NCBI RefSeq assembly: GCF_040581485.1
Contig: NC_090132.1
Location: 24,811,911 to 24,875,910 of the forward strand
Direction of reading: 5' to 3'
Origin: Linepithema humile
Taxonomy: Eukaryota; Arthropoda; Insecta; Hymenoptera; Formicidae
Length of the DNA: 64,000 nt
Both the position numbers and the translations under genes were made by a program. Shown in pieces: positions 51,830 to 63,129 of the stretch. The notes under the pieces were generated by a model that saw nothing but the letters and a program-made list of their open reading frames with translations, had not been told where the DNA came from and ran no database searches. The stretch's first letter is position 1; the number at the start of each line of letters is the position of its first letter.

Positions 51830-54180
51830 TCACATGCCGTTATTCGCGATATTCGGAATAAACTGATAAAATGTGCTGAAAGCTATGTTTTTTATTATGT
51901 TATATTAATAAGTGCACGTATAATTAAATCTACTTGCATTTACAGCAGTAACGGGCTTTATAATAGTTTATCATAAAAATAAAAATTTACCATTATATGT
52001 TAATCTATAATTAAATTCATAGAATCACAAAAACCTTTTATATAACTTATTTTTTTGCTGTTGAATATGACTAGTGTAATATACAAAAAAAAAATTTATT
52101 ATGATATATAGTGCAAAAATAAATTTTACATGATTTCTCGCGTTTTTGATATCATAATTCAATGTGATTACTTTAAGATTCCACCGCGGTGAATTCTTTT
52201 TCGATCTTTTTATATATTTTTTTCTATCGTCGTTGATCGTTATTTATGTAATGTTTCTTTACTTTCAAGACAAATTGTCTCTCGATTGACAATATTACCA
52301 GATAAAGAATATTTACAAAAGGATCAACGAAAACAGGCGACAGTAATATCAACTAAAGGTCAACGAATTCGTGCGATTGATTCCGTTGTTCCGCCGATTT
52401 GTTTACATACTTCCCCGCGACGTAAACGTCGGGAAACGATCGCCACTTCGAGCGAACGCCACCTGACACAACAATCCGCAATTTTATTGATATTGCTGCG
52501 AGGTTTCTATGGTCGATCGAATCGAGAAGACCGGAACAATTTCCGACGGGGAAGCTATATGCCCCACTTGACCCTCCCAAGCTATCTACCGCGTTTTCTT
52601 CCTACCGTCTCTCTTATCCGCAAGCGCCGTGAAAAGCTTGCAAAGGGATATTTCCGTACGAGGGGGAAAATTGTATTTGAAAAGTTTCATATTTTTAATG
52701 AAATTAAAAAAAAAAAAAACAAATTGTTAGCATTCAAATAAATTATCGCTTAATTAACTTTTCGCTAAAATTAAATTTCACCGCGTTACAAAAATAAAAA
52801 AAAAAAAAGATAACTAAAAGTTTTTTAATACAAATGTATGGAACATCCACAAACACACGCTTTGCGGTATTTAAGCAGTAAATATGCATATCTCAAATAA
52901 AACTTTTAGCGACAGAATTGGAGTACACTTCCTCTGTTTATAGCATGTGAACAAAGATAGAAAATTTATTTAATAAAGCTGAGGAACATCTGTGCGACTG
53001 AACTTAGAAAACAGCTTGGCGGCACATCTTACAGAGAAAAATCCCACATATTGCTACATCCCGCTTTCGAGGAATCACCGCGGCAAGAAGTACTCGAATC
53101 CATATCCGCATGCCGACACAGTAGAAGGGAACGAGAGGGAACGAGATCCTGCCACCGCCAGATCCACCTAAGGATCTAACCGCCCACTTCGAGCGTCGCT
53201 CGTAAGATAACGCGTCAGAGACTTCCAAAGACGCGACGTTTGCTCACAGAAAATTGCCCCGACGTGCAACGGGAGAGGCAAAGAGAGCGATAGCAATCCT
53301 ACGATCTGTTAGAGCGCGCACATCTCGAAACGTGTGTATGTCTGTGTATACGCTGTGTATACGCCAGCGGAAAGCGACGCCTATTTAGCGTACGAGAGAG
53401 CGCACGGGCGTCGAATTTGGGAAATTCGACGCATCGAATGACAAGCGCGAAGGGAGAACGTCGCACACGGCTTTGCGACGCGTGTTGAACTACTCCGAAG
53501 GGAGTACAGTTAAACACATATTTGAGCGCGTCATAATTACATCGTTCTGGGAGTTCGTGCTCGAGTCCGTTTGAGAGCGCATTTATTACGTGCGTTATGA
53601 AAAAGCAGTTTTTTCACATATTTCTCTGCATAAAATACTACATCGAGTCTTTTGCACTTTCATTAACGTGTTCAGGTCAATTCAAAAATTCGAAAATTAC
53701 TTTCTGCTCCATTTAAGTTGCAAAAGACTAATTTACAATCTCTCTTTACAGAATTTACATTTAAAAACATACCGCTAACACGTATTAACTGATTTGAGTT
53801 TCGTATTAAAACGAATGACTTGTGCAAGATTTATTTACTTCTTTTTTTTTCAATCTTATCCGAGCAAGCGAATGATATTACGCGAGTTTTCTCTTATAAC
53901 CCAATTCTATCATAATTATTTTAGAATTATTAAAGGGATTATTTATCTTAGAATTCATAACATGTTACAATGCTACCACAACTCTAGTGTTTGTGTATGC
54001 GTGCGTAAGCGCTACGAGTATAATGCAACTCCGAGGCGTATTACGCGACGAAACGTAACATGTTACGCGATACGAGCACGTCGACGTGATATTACTACGA
54101 GAGCCAAGCGGGACTCGCGTATTTCGTCGAGCATCCGCCGAGTCGGACTAATGAACGTACTGTCTCGAGATCCTGTAGAA
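51830..54180. other. Gene-free region
   Basis: AT-rich from 51830 to 52330 and again at 52680-52980 and 53590-53980, with GC-rich segments at 52380-52640 and 53030-53560. A 151-codon plus-strand frame (52286-52741) is basic, ends in a poly-lysine run encoded by an A tract and has no recognised domain. Confidence 0.45.
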
Positions 54181-54360
54181 CAGGGGTTCCCAAATTTTCC
54201 ATCATTTCACACCTCTTTCTAGCAGTTGAGAAAATGCCCAAGAAAAAATAACGCTTCTCAACGCCTAGTTTTATATTCCTTATGTTTTATATGTGTCTTT
54301 ATATAACTTATGATATTTTATATAATTTAATCTTTCGCGGACTCTAACAAAAATATATTC
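54181..54360 (+). mobile_element. Probable terminal fragment of a hAT-type DNA transposon
   Basis: The sequence CAGGGGTTCCCAAATTTTCC at 54181 matches the usual terminal motif of hAT (Charlie/Buster-like) elements and their MITEs, which begin CAGNGGTTC. It is followed by CACACCTCTTT and, at about 54330, by TTTCGCGGACTC, both typical of such non-autonomous copies. I found no matching inverted terminus (GGGAACCCCTG) downstream, so the copy is truncated or the right end has decayed. The right boundary is therefore arbitrary. Confidence 0.45.
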
Positions 54361-55362
54361 AAGCTAAGTATATATTCGAATTAATTCAAGGAAGTATATT
54401 CAAAGTAAAAGATGTTTTTAAAGAGAACTTTCTTACAATGAGTTTGCTCCTTTTAGCTACATTTTTCCTACACTTTGCTACAATCCTCTTTTCTCCTTGG
54501 CCGAAAAAGCTAAATACACGGTTATTTCATTTAAAATGTACAAAATGTAAGAAAGTGCTGCTAAAAGGAACGGACCCGATAATCCCTTTTACTCTGTTCG
54601 TATCGACAAAAGCGCTCACGTTCGGTGCGCTATGTATTTCGGCGGCGCGATTCGTATTCATCCAAAACACGTTTTTCCCGACCAATACGTCCGTTTTCCA
54701 CGCGATCCACGTGAAACTGCGGCGTAGCACGTTGTAACGTAAAAGGAGGCCAACCTACGTCGTTCTAGAGAATAAATAACCACCTACTATCCACTCGATC
54801 GTGACTCAGGACGAATCTCCATCCGAATGAAGCAATCGACTTCTACACTGATTGTAAATGTCCGGCGGTATCGGCTCTCTCGCTAATGATAGACTCCTCA
54901 AGTAACACGACAGCAGATGTTTCCCAAAACGTATTATTTACGATTTCGGTCCTTTATTTGTATAGGAATAATCAACATATAATGTGGAGGCGGTATCGCT
55001 ACGTTTGTAGCATGCTTAACTCGCAATCATTCGCGCAGAATATAAAATATGCCGCAGTCTTTTTGAAACAAATTAAATCGAAATTTTTAATTAACTTAAT
55101 TATTAGTTTTCAAAGTCATTAATCAATCGAGCCTACTTCTATCCTATTTTTCAATTGATCGTTTTATTCAATCTGTATGAGAAAGCCTATATTTTGTAGG
55201 CATAATCCGCAAAAAATTAATAGAAAGTTTCGTAGAGCGTAAAATACATTTCGCAAATGAGAATGTAATTTCATTATTACTTGAAATACGATAAGCTTAA
55301 TTAGACTCTCTTATCATTATCGAAATATCATAAATAAATAATTAAATGGGTAATCTACTCAC
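54361..55362. other. Gene-free stretch
   Basis: Contains two antiparallel open frames around 54430-54740, neither with recognisable features, and AT-rich DNA at 54990-55360. It would lie in an intron if the exon at 55425-55363 is real. Confidence 0.45.
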
Positions 55363-55425
55363 CAGTCGATGTCTCGCCGTTGCAATCTGCTGGCCGCCTC
55401 CACTGTTCCGTACACTTATAAGGCA
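55363..55425 (-). CDS. Candidate internal coding exon (63 nt), unassigned
   Basis: On the minus strand a GTGAGT donor at 55362 closes a segment reading PYKCTEQWRRPADCNGETST, with split codons at both ends. If the acceptor is ATAATTAG at about 55433-55426, the exon is 63 nt, enters and leaves in phase 1, and so would join in frame to the exon ending at 62320. The donor context (CTACTCACC on the plus strand) resembles that of the 62.3-kb exon. The weak point is the acceptor, which lacks a strong pyrimidine tract. The intron would be 6.9 kb. No protein family is recognised. Confidence 0.3.
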
Positions 55426-55599
55426 CTAATTATCAATTAATCGATATGATGGTCAATTCATACAGCACTTCCAAGTTTCAATGAAAATCCTGATGTACTT
55501 CCTATACAAAATAAGATGATTCCGAAACATTAACACGAAATTAGAACGATTCTGTTTATGGAAAGACTCGACATCGTGACAATATCCGATTAACGTATG

Positions 55600-56060
55600 A
55601 ATTAACACTCCACGACAATCGCCCGTTACTCAATTCGACATTCCCGACATTTCCGAGCATGTTAGACAATTTGAAACACGGAGGTAACTTCACGTAGATG
55701 CCCGACGCGACGCGATGGACGCGATAACTTTTACAAATGTAAGACGAATTAAATGAGGTTAGGTTAGGGTTGGGTAGGTTATTAATTAAACACTCCATAA
55801 TAAATATCCGTCACTCAATGCTCTTCCCCTTTTCAGCATTCCCATAATACGTAAAAGTTCAGAAGATGGAGGCAACTTCGTACTGATGCTTGAAGATCAA
55901 CGAGTTCGCGACAGACGCGACGAACGCAACAAACATGACAAGCGCGACGAATGCGACAAATGCGACGAATGCGACAAACGCGATAAACGCGATAAACGCG
56001 ATAAACGCGACAAATTATACGAATGCGGAAAACTGATAATCGCAACCTTAATGAACACTC
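55600..56060. repeat. Diverged tandem repeat of about 180 bp
   Basis: Segments opening with ATTAA(A)CACTCCA begin near 55600 and 55784. A third, weaker ACACTCCGC occurs near 56054. The first two also share TACTCAAT/CACTCAAT, a GAGCAT/CAGCAT block and GGAGG(T/C)AACTTC followed by GATGC. Divergence is considerable, so this is an old duplication. The 9-bp minisatellite described next has grown inside the second copy, apparently from the GACGCGACGCGAT segment seen in the first. Confidence 0.6.
55917..56024. repeat. 9-bp minisatellite, about 12 units
   Basis: Units of the form GCGACGAAT, GCGACAAAT, GCGACAAAC and GCGATAAAC follow one another without gaps. Three adjacent GCGATAAAC copies are identical, the signature of recent expansion; the edges are degenerate. 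The plus-strand frame translates as alternating D-E/K-C/R-D triplets and the minus strand as R-V-Y/C triplets, so long frames exist on both strands for trivial reasons. Confidence 0.93.
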
Positions 56061-56190
56061 CGCAATGATCAGTTGTTTGTACACGGATTCACTTCGTACG
56101 AGAAAAATCGCATAGCACAACGTTCACTCGCATCCGATACCGTCGCCATTGTCGTATACACTAATCTACGAGATGGCGAAATAGATCGCG

Positions 56191-56198
56191 TGACGTCA
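56191..56198. promoter_or_regulatory. Perfect CRE palindrome in a GTCACGTCACG cluster
   Basis: TGACGTCA is followed at once by CGTCACGTAA, giving two or three overlapping bZIP-type half sites within 20 bp. This is the second perfect CRE in the window. No core promoter was recognised beside it. Confidence 0.3.
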
Positions 56199-56199
56199 C

Positions 56200-57810
56200 G
56201 TCACGTAATGTGCGATTACTCGAAATATTTTAAAAAATACGACGCCAATTATTCTTATATCGTCAAATCGTCAATATTATTATGTATTTAAATACAACAT
56301 AAATTATATTGTTCAGTTATGTTTCCCGAAGTGTATAAATAATGCAAAATATAATTAAATAACGCATAGATTATTCGTTTACGCAAAGCTAATATTTTTA
56401 TATGATAAAATCAAGCGAAAAACAGAAGAGGTCAAAGTCAAATTACGCGTATTTCCGACATGAGGCAAGATCTTGTGAAGAATATGTCAATACAAACAGC
56501 GAATATATTGATTAAACATCGTTAACAATTATAACACAGTTGTAAAAAGCGCGAGAAAGCACAATTCGACCACGTACTAATGCATTATGACTGACAATGA
56601 AAGATTATTAAGAAATATTTAGGATATGAAAGGAAAGAGAAATGCGCTTTGCGGTCTCGATGCGAGTGTGTTTCTTCTAAGGTTGCGCATAGAAAATTCT
56701 TCACAATATAAACAATAACATAAGAGAGAAAGTCTCGCGATGTTTTTGTAAGATTTTAGTCACACAGAAACGATAAGTAAACCTAACATTGTGTTTTCAG
56801 TAGTAAATATAAATTTACATATAAATTTGATAGAATTATACAATATGTCTCTTTGTGAGATTTTGCCTCGTGTCGACGACTCATGTAATTCAATTTTAAA
56901 GTTATCTCGTATTTTTCATAATCGTATAATATTCGTAATTCTTGATAATTAACTGTCCCGATGATATTCGTGTTTGGTATTTTTTATTCACGATGCTGCT
57001 TTATCAAATATTATTACAATGCTAATTTGTCAATAAACAGAATTCTGTTTTCGTTCAATAACAATCAAAATTGTTTGGGAATCGTCGTATTTTGCATTGG
57101 AAATAAATCGCATTTGTAAAAATCGGAAATACCATATGAACTGACCAATCGTAAGTGATAATTAACGCTATATAAATGAATATTTGAAGCAATAGCGTTG
57201 GCTAATGGCTTGCAACAACGGACATCAGCTGGTGAATAAATTTTAGCAGAAACTGTTTTCACACATTATTATATATAGCGTGACATGTTTTCACGTTTCA
57301 AAAAAATTTCACATTTATCTTTATTCAAAAGGAATATGTGTGGAATATTATCAATCTTTATTCCATTTTGAAACATCAAAGAGAATAATGAAAATAAAGA
57401 TATAATGTTGAAGCGTAAAACACAACCCGCGCGAATAATTGCGTTAAAAAACCCACGCGAATAACGGATTAATGTATTCTTGAGATCATTCCACCCACGA
57501 GTGACGTAAACCGTTGGAAAGTAATAACGCAATAAAATTTTATAACGTAGTTTCGCCAATAACATAAACCCGATTGTTTTCGTACAATAAATATACTTGT
57601 CTCGATTTTACGACTAGTAGTGAGAGGAAAAAAACCCTGTACTGATTTATCTTATGAATAAGCAATTTGTTGGCTGAAATGAGATATACAGCTAAAAATA
57701 GATGTATGTCACTGAATGCTATCAATTTTTATATTGCACATGTGACTGGCTGTCATTTGGATAATTGAATTTTATTCGGAGTAATATGTGCTGCGGATAC
57801 AACGTCGCAT
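56200..57810. other. AT-rich gene-free stretch
   Basis: Uniformly AT-rich DNA with no splice-supported frame, palindrome or transposon terminus that I could see. It would be intronic if the 55.4-kb and 62.3-kb exons belong to one gene. Confidence 0.5.
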
Positions 57811-58086
57811 ATGCGCTCTAAACACAGAGTCTTTCAATTAATTAATAGAACGATTCGATTTCCGATAGGAGGTGTATACAAATTCGCTCTGCGAAGCTCT
57901 ATATTCGACGCAATATGTATATCCGATAAATTGGACGATTTGCGCACGAGCGGGAGCACAAGGATTCAGGATACAATAAAGAGTTTACGAGAACGCGAAA
58001 TTTATGATAATCTGCTATCAATCCGAATGCACCCGAGTCTGAACTTACGAGAGCAACTCGACTCAGTTCTCGGATACTCCGGCTAA
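57811..58086 (+). CDS. Unassigned 91-codon open frame
   Basis: Starts MRSKHRVFQLINRTIRFPIG at 57811 and ends with TAA at 58086. It has mixed composition and a charged C-terminal half suggestive of helix (SLREREIYDNLLSIR). It has no signal peptide and no recognised domain, and no promoter or splice site was identified. It lies opposite in strand to the candidate host gene. It may be a chance frame. Confidence 0.18.
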   Translation: MRSKHRVFQLINRTIRFPIGGVYKFALRSSIFDAICISDKLDDLRTSGSTRIQDTIKSLREREIYDNLLSIRMHPSLNLREQLDSVLGYSG

Positions 58087-59507
58087 GCTTTCGCTAAGTC
58101 CGAACTTGCGTACGAGTGGAGATTCGAGAGAAAGAGAGAGAGAGAGAGACAGGTGGGATTGCGCCACGCATCAGTGGGAGGAAACAAGGTCCTAAACTGA
58201 ATTCTAATGTCGAGTCTAAGTCACTGTCCTTCCTGGAAATCCGCCAAAAGGCCCGTTCCTTCACCTACATACGAATCGCTTGAAAAATTCCTTCACGAAT
58301 TGTGAAATTGCGTCGCTGAAATTGGGACGGCAACAAACGTCAGCAACAAACGTCGACATACGCACAGCTGCCAATTAAGAGCTAATTGATCTACGCTACG
58401 CAATTTACGTATACTACATTGTTGCGCATGCTAATTAGGATGTGTTTATTCGCAAGCGTGTAAGCGAGTCCGCGCTCTGGCAAAGGCTCGCAAAGGAAAC
58501 TACAGTCCCGCGAGCCTTGATAGCGTTACGCGAAACGAGTTCTAGCCCGCGCAGTGTATAATGTACTGTAATTTAATATTGATCTCTCTCGTGTAATATT
58601 GCAATCTAGAATTCCCAAAGATAACTATAACTGATAAATCACCGCGATTGGTCTTGGGACAATGTGCAATTATTTTCATTACGCAAAATCGTCATATCGC
58701 GGTAAATGCGGCAAAAAGTCGTCGATTTATGGAGACCTGTTCTATAATTATCCGCCTGAGTGGGCAAGAGGCGATTACCACGCACCGATATCAAAACATA
58801 AATTAAATTACAATATTCTTGACTAACACCATCCACGGTTGCAGAACGGATAAGCGGCACAAATTTTATGAATCATAATGCGTATTCTTAGTCTTCCCCG
58901 AATTGTGCAAAAAGAAATCGTGCGAATGCTAGGCCATGCGGGTTTTCGACCGCAGAAGTTTATATTCCACTTGCGGAACACGCGCGCGCGTGTTGGAAAT
59001 TCAAAGCTGTCGGCGGCCAGATCGGACGATGTGCGGTTGCATCGTGACGCAAAGGACACTCGCGAATCGGGCGTCGATTTACAAAGCCCGAGGCCGGATG
59101 GTGTAGCGATCGGTATTTTACTTTGCGATTTCTAAAACCGCAACGCGCTACCCAGCTTCGTGCTGTTCGCGTAAGCGAACGCACGGGACAAGCCGCGCGG
59201 ATGTTTCGCTGATTGCTCTCGCCGCGTATCTTGTTGTATGTAATACCCGGCTTCGAAATATTCTTTTGTCGCTCATTCGTCCGCGGCGAACGCGTGTCAC
59301 GCGAGATGAAAGGCTTTTCCGGCGCGCGGCAGACGTCGCAAACCTGGTAAAAATTGTCCAGTTGCTGGCTTTGTCCGGAATATTACTTTCGATTTAACGT
59401 TTTTTGTGCGGCGTGCACCGAAACGTCATCGATTGTATTCGCAAACCCCGCGTCATATTCCACGGCAGCTACAGTTACCGCGTTATCCGCGCTTTGGGCA
59501 CTTGATA

Positions 59508-59510
<3 letters not shown>
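58087..59510. other. Gene-free stretch with GC island
   Basis: Holds a short GA microsatellite (58133-58149), a GC-rich island at about 58900-59350 with overlapping frames on both strands, and a small hairpin GTTCGCGTAAGCGAAC near 59167-59182. No exon is supported. Confidence 0.45.

Positions 59511-59570
<60 letters not shown>
59511..59570. repeat. (CT)30 microsatellite
   Basis: Sixty bp of uninterrupted CT, continued after one TG interruption by another CT run to about 59582. It is the longest simple repeat in the window. The open frames crossing it (polySer-Leu) are artefacts of the repeat. Confidence 0.97.
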
Positions 59571-59572
<2 letters not shown>

Positions 59573-59582
59573 CTCTCTCTCT

Positions 59583-62319
59583 TTTTGTCTACTCTGCTCT
59601 CGGCGATAATAAAAAAAACAATTTTAATGCAAAATGTCAGAGAAAGAATATCTGAAAGAGAGAGCCGCTTATGTCAGTTCAATAAAACACTGTTTGTTAA
59701 TTAAATACAAATTTGTTCGCGATACATTAACAACAAGAAAATAATTCCTTCAATATGCAGTTTTAATTTGTGTACGCGTATAAAATATGATAATCAATTC
59801 TTATCGCTAAAAGATATATCGTACTAATATTACTCGTGTTTTAGCGTATCAACTAAATAATTAGTCATATTTAATAATAGTTAAGATGGCAATATGCATA
59901 TATGTGCTCTTGATTCTAATAGAACAAAAATTTCTCAAACTGAAAATTCCGATATAACGCGATTCTTTGTTTAGTTTGTATACACGTATTTTTTTATTCA
60001 AATCGGTTTGCCTTTCATATCATATCATATCATATACATCTACATTTACATTGCAAATGTTATTCCAATTTTATTCATGTATGTATCGATTCAATGAAAG
60101 TCTTCGGATACTATTCATTTTGCACCACTAGTTGTTTTGTAAAATAAAGTGTCGATTTATTTATATTTAAAAGCCGAATGCACATTGTCTTAGCAAAGCC
60201 CTCTAATTCGTGCAACACGGTGCAACGTTTTCTGGTTATGTCAACCGAAAACTTAGCAGGACAGATTACGAGGAAGAGAGACTGTTTCTTAAGCAGATAC
60301 ACAAAGCAATTGTAGCAGACATTATTCCAACTAGCGTACATGTCACGTGAAACAATCTCTTGGACGAATTCACTGTTTCTTGGCAAGATTTATCTCAGCA
60401 TCTTGTTCAAATAAAATCAAGAGAACGACTACATCGTGGGTCTGACAAATAAGTGCGTATGCGAGTAGTAGTGTGAAATAAATTAAGTTGATAAACACGA
60501 TATATGTTTCTTACAGGGGAAAACGCAGAAATAACAGAGATTAGAATAATTATACAACAAACTAATTATACTAAACAAGCCAGCAACATTCGGTGAATAC
60601 CGCGTGATAAACAAAACTGCTACAAAAGATCGAAAAGTAAACGATGTGAAATCTGTTTTGACATTCGCGTTACAAGAGAATCGGAGGGTCAGGCGCGACG
60701 TGACAGTATTTGTTAAATAATCTTGGCACGCGGAACACCCAACGAAATCCGTAGGAGCATGCGTCCGTTTAATGTCGCCCGGGAGAGAGCTCGCGGAAGG
60801 CAACGTACGTCGGACGTGGCTTGCGACGGGTAGAAAAGTCGAGGTGCAACGAGAGCTCGCCTTCTTTCGCATTCCTCCGGAGCCTTCGTACGTAAGACTC
60901 ATTGATTTCCACGGTACGTGACAAACGCGATCGACCGTGAGCATTCGCCGGATCTCCGTGAGTTCGGATCCCGGGCACCTCTTGCCGGGAGACGTGGTGG
61001 TAGTAGGACAGGGAATGGATCCGAGCTCGCACACTCCTTCCTTCGCCCCACGGTAAAAACTTCCGAGTGGATTGTCTTGTTTTCCGGATCAGTGAGAGAG
61101 ACCCGATCTCTCCTTCCCGGCGCGTACGTATAACGTATCGCTCCCGATTCATCGACACGGCGCCGTGACGAAGAACAGAGGCACGAAAGAGCGTTACCTT
61201 GTCGGCGACGAGTCCGTCATGCGTAAATCCACCGTACTGACCGGATTTATTCGCGCGAGCAAAAAAAATGTTGGTTCTCGATCAACAGCGGCGAATGCAA
61301 ATATTTATTTCGTAATAACGCGCTGTGTGTATGCATATCGCGTCACTCGGATATATTATGACTGTTAGTCTGAAACCGGTGAATGTACCGAAATGTTTTC
61401 AACAATGCGCATGTTGAAACTATTAATTATTAGTTTGCATATGAAGTATTCGACAATTCGAGTTAAAAACAGTTAAATTAACTTTTAATTCCATAAGCAA
61501 AATTTAATACTGTAATGCTGACTCTTTCACTGAGCGATGTATAATTTTATGCGTTACAAAAAGTCAAGCTTTGATTTTTATGTTTTATTTTTCATTGCAT
61601 ATGATGAGCAAAAATACCACCAATTAAATTGTGTTTAAAGCGAAGCGAATCATTATATAATCTTTATGGCTTTCTTTACATATTTTAACAATGAAATATA
61701 CACCGTAATTTAAATGCACATTTATCATCTGTACCATTAGATCCATAGAAACGGCCGAGAATTCGCTGCTGAAATGTTCAGAGGCGCGTACGCGTATATT
61801 CACCTTTTACGTCCTTCATGCGCGTTCATGGCCATCTTTAACCCATTTGCATTCATAAACGCGCATAATGGACTAGCTGCTATCACGCAAGCATATTGCT
61901 GCCCGTCACGTTCCAGTCAAGAGCGTTAAGCTATCAAGAAATGGCAAAAATGCATATTGTTGAAATCCGTGATGCATTTCATCAAGTGATTCTTTTTGTG
62001 GCAATAGTTAATCTTTTCTGTACTTTTAGCATAACATCGATAAATATGTACAAAAATTCATAACTTCGAAAATTCTTTGCAATGCGCATAATTATCTAAT
62101 AAAATAGATACTTCAACGGATATATATAATAGAATCATAAATAAATTACAATATATTACAATATATAGGATGTCTCAAATGTCGCATATATTTCCAGATA
62201 AATTAATGTTAACATTTTACTTATTAAATTCTTATGATTATATGTATTTTACGTTATTTCGAAACACATCTTATCTTATAATGATATTGAAATAAATACA
62301 ATTAATTAAGTCTACTCAC
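59583..62319. other. Gene-free stretch, probably intronic
   Basis: AT-rich DNA at 59640-60110 and 61370-62320 flanks a GC-rich island at 60720-61200. A minus-strand frame at 61034-60483 (183 codons) begins in the island and runs into AT-rich DNA; it is not domain-bearing. Near 61238-61198 the minus strand has an initiator-like TCAGT, a start codon and the short peptide MTDSSPT before a weak GTAACG donor; this is not called. Confidence 0.4.
60016..60040. repeat. (CATAT)5 pentanucleotide repeat
   Basis: Five exact CATAT units in tandem. Confidence 0.9.
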
Positions 62320-62360
62320 CGGTACGATGCGTAGCAGCGGAGTTGTTGTTCAAAGTTGAC
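62320..62360 (-). CDS. Internal coding exon, 41 nt, unassigned gene
   Basis: The exon is bounded by a good acceptor on the minus strand (TGTTTTTGTATGTTACAG ending at 62361) and a perfect GTGAGT donor beginning at 62319. It completes the codon split by the exon ending at 62644 and reads STLNNNSAATHRT, leaving one base for the next exon (phase 1). The 283-bp intron to the upstream exon has a normal size for an insect. The encoded sequence is polar and probably disordered; I do not recognise the protein. Confidence 0.5.
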
Positions 62361-62643
62361 CTGTAACATACAAAAACATTCAAATTAATGTAGAGAAATA
62401 ATTAATGCGCATATTACTGTTTGCGCATTAATCTTTTATACAAATATTTAATAAACAAATTATATATATACCAAAAAAACTATAATTTTTAAAATAATAA
62501 TAAATATATGAAAATATCTAATAACTAAAAATATTGAAAATTGCAAATTTTGTATTGAATATTTCTAATATTTTATGTGCTACGTTACATCACATTCTAC
62601 ATATGTGCAATATTTTGCAGATAATAAATAAATGATAACTCAC

Positions 62644-62735
62644 TCTAAAGTTGCTTCGCTGGTGCCCGATGCCCTTCCTGAGCCTCCTCCTCCTCTCAGT
62701 CTTCTTTGCAGTTCTTCAAAGGCACTCACACGCGT
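62644..62735 (-). CDS. Coding exon (3' part), unassigned; duplicated in the right arm
   Basis: On the minus strand an open frame from just after a TGA (62738-62736) reads through FEELQRRLRGGGGSGRASGT and SEATL to a GTGAGT donor (exon end at 62644), splitting a GAG codon that the 41-nt exon completes. The true 5' end of the exon is not known; an acceptor may lie within 62690-62735, or an upstream start may be used. The glycine-rich, polar sequence suggests a flexible linker. The copy in the right arm keeps the same frame and donor with a few substitutions, mostly in Gly/Ala/Glu codons. Confidence 0.4.
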
Positions 62736-62784
62736 TCACGAAAATCGCGCGATGTTTTAAACGGCACTACCGACGCGTATTTCG

Positions 62785-63129
62785 TCATTTAAGACAAAAG
62801 TGGACTCGAATATTATCGCACGGATACGGACACGTTCGACACTGCCGTGTTCGTAACAGATAACGATAGAAAAGAATGAGATCGAAAAATGCGGAAAGTA
62901 GTAAAGGTAGAATTATTGGAGATGATAAAATACAGATATGAAACATCTGTCCCGTACAAGTGCCGCCGTGCGAATAATAACAGGACAATAACAAGGACAA
63001 GGACGTGCCGATGTCGACTTGAAAAAGTGCGAGGAGTGGGGAGCAACAATGTGCGTGCGGAATGTGCGCAAGAGAAGGGACATGAGGCGTACAGACTAAT
63101 TGTAAACACGACGATGAAAACAGCCCCAC
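62785..63129 (-). other. Open frame in left arm with a counterpart in right arm
   Basis: This minus-strand frame begins MGLFSS and is rich in leucine, cysteine and serine, with HICILSSPIILPLLLSAFFD near its end. The right arm has a plus-strand frame at 63275-63553 that also starts MGLFSS and ends in a similar hydrophobic stretch. Between the two, insertions and deletions of different lengths break the frame relation in the middle, which argues against selection on the protein. It is more probably untranslated 5' sequence upstream of the duplicated exon. Confidence 0.3.

Noticed and set aside
55755..55780. GGTTAGGTTAGGG, resembling the insect telomere repeat TTAGG
   Set aside because: Only two units are present before the pattern breaks, which is too few for an interstitial telomeric array.
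55886..56120. Antiparallel repeat-peptide frames (DKRDKRDK and YRVYRVYR type)
   Set aside because: Both are trivial products of the 9-bp minisatellite, whose period is a multiple of three.
60483..61034. 183-codon minus-strand open frame
   Set aside because: Half lies in a GC island with other frames open on both strands and half in AT-rich DNA; composition changes abruptly with the base composition, as expected for a chance frame.
61198..61238. Minus-strand TCAGT, ATG and MTDSSPT followed by a GT donor
   Set aside because: The donor (GTAACG) is weak, the leader would be only 18 nt, and no TATA box or continuing exon is visible.
62160..62190. TATAGGATGTCTCAAATG, similar to the GGGTGTCCCAAA ends of some insect DNA elements
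   Set aside because: The match is partial, there is no inverted partner, and no element body was recognised.
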